Shown: piece after piece, positions 63,860 to 64,000 of the stretch | Position numbering within the stretch: position 1 is the stretch's first letter | Layout of the letters: every line of letters starts with the position of its first letter | Assembly: GCF_003428645.1 (NCBI RefSeq) | Contig: NZ_QVQH01000001.1 | Location: 401,110 to 465,109, forward strand | Origin: Geodermatophilus marinus | Lineage (GTDB): Bacteria; Actinomycetota; Actinomycetes; Mycobacteriales; Geodermatophilaceae | DNA length: 64,000 nucleotides | Direction of reading: 5' to 3' | The notes under the pieces: model-generated | What the model was told of the DNA's origin: nothing | Database searches by the model: none | What the model saw: the letters and a program-made list of their open reading frames with translations, nothing else | Translations under genes and position numbers: made by a program

Positions 63860-64000
63860 CCCGCCCGCGGCAGTGAGCCTTTCCCAGTAGCGGGCGGCTG
63901 GCAGGGCGGGCCGGACACGCCGACGCGCGCGAGGTGACGGGAGGAAGCGCAGGACCTCGGTAGGAGGGACGTCTTCTCACAGACCGTCTTCCCCACCCGA
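63860..64000. other. Window edge, 141 bases without a confident gene
   Basis: Two minus-strand frames run through this stretch. One is the frame of the gene at 63209-63859, open back to a TGA at about 63976-63974 but without a good start. The other is open from GTG 63996 and stops at 63775. Neither shows a clean signal peptide. Confidence 0.3.

Overview
The window comes from a very GC-rich actinobacterium. Third codon positions are almost all G or C, GTG starts are common, and many genes have a -10 hexamer only 6-9 bases before the start codon. Gene order in the middle follows Mycobacterium closely: chorismate mutase (Rv0948c), uvrD1/pcrA, an M23 peptidase, sucC, sucD, a proline/glutamine-rich membrane protein, perM, purN and purH. 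Further blocks match other mycobacterial neighbourhoods: folD-DUF3017, trpS-yihY-dacB and cdd-deoA-add-upp. The style of the intergenic repeats suggests Geodermatophilaceae (Blastococcus-like), but this family assignment is inference. I see no tRNA, rRNA, CRISPR array, intact insertion sequence or prophage.

Layout. (1) 1-10293 is a cell-surface polyol-phosphate polymer locus. The plus strand has the end of an ABC exporter ATPase, a membrane-anchored CDP-glycerol/ribitol transferase, a TagE-like glycosyltransferase and an O-acyltransferase. A decayed 640-base stretch follows. The minus-strand operon then encodes a Bcs1-type CDP-ribitol synthase, a GT2 glycosyltransferase, a second polyol-phosphate transferase and a CDP-alcohol phosphatidyltransferase-like protein. 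(2) 10397-12143 holds a PIG-L deacetylase, a SnoaL-like protein, and an AroQ-delta chorismate mutase preceded by a Phe-Tyr-Tyr leader peptide and a terminator hairpin, which looks like a transcription attenuator. (3) 12258-30557 is a housekeeping block: helicase, peptidase, lipase, succinyl-CoA synthetase, the last steps of purine synthesis, folD, malate dehydrogenase and isocitrate dehydrogenase. (4) 30707-39288 has envelope and general genes: a CAP-domain protein, a CNNM/CBS protein, galE, an aromatic/histidinol-phosphate aminotransferase, trpS, a 2H phosphoesterase, YihY and dacB.

(5) 39567-49825 is a nucleoside uptake and salvage region. It has a Bmp-type lipoprotein, a double-ABC ATPase, two permeases, cytidine deaminase and thymidine phosphorylase in one tightly coupled run, then an ABC-2 exporter pair and adenosine deaminase. 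(6) 50059-63859 has a DEAD-box helicase, an acidic hypothetical protein, a cytosine deaminase-cytosine permease pair divergent from a PucR regulator, deoC with a full aldehyde dehydrogenase and a catalytically incomplete one (probably a split ALDH16), upp and several general enzymes. Regions 5 and 6 together would import nucleosides and bases, deaminate them, cleave them, and feed deoxyribose carbon through DeoC and aldehyde dehydrogenase into central metabolism.

The main non-gene signals are the chorismate mutase attenuator, about fifteen probable leaderless genes, a dispersed hairpin family whose stems vary in sequence while keeping pairing (one copy is translated as the N-terminus of an ABC ATPase), two long inverted repeats beginning GTGATCATGG or a close variant, and a six-unit 45-base tandem repeat after purH.
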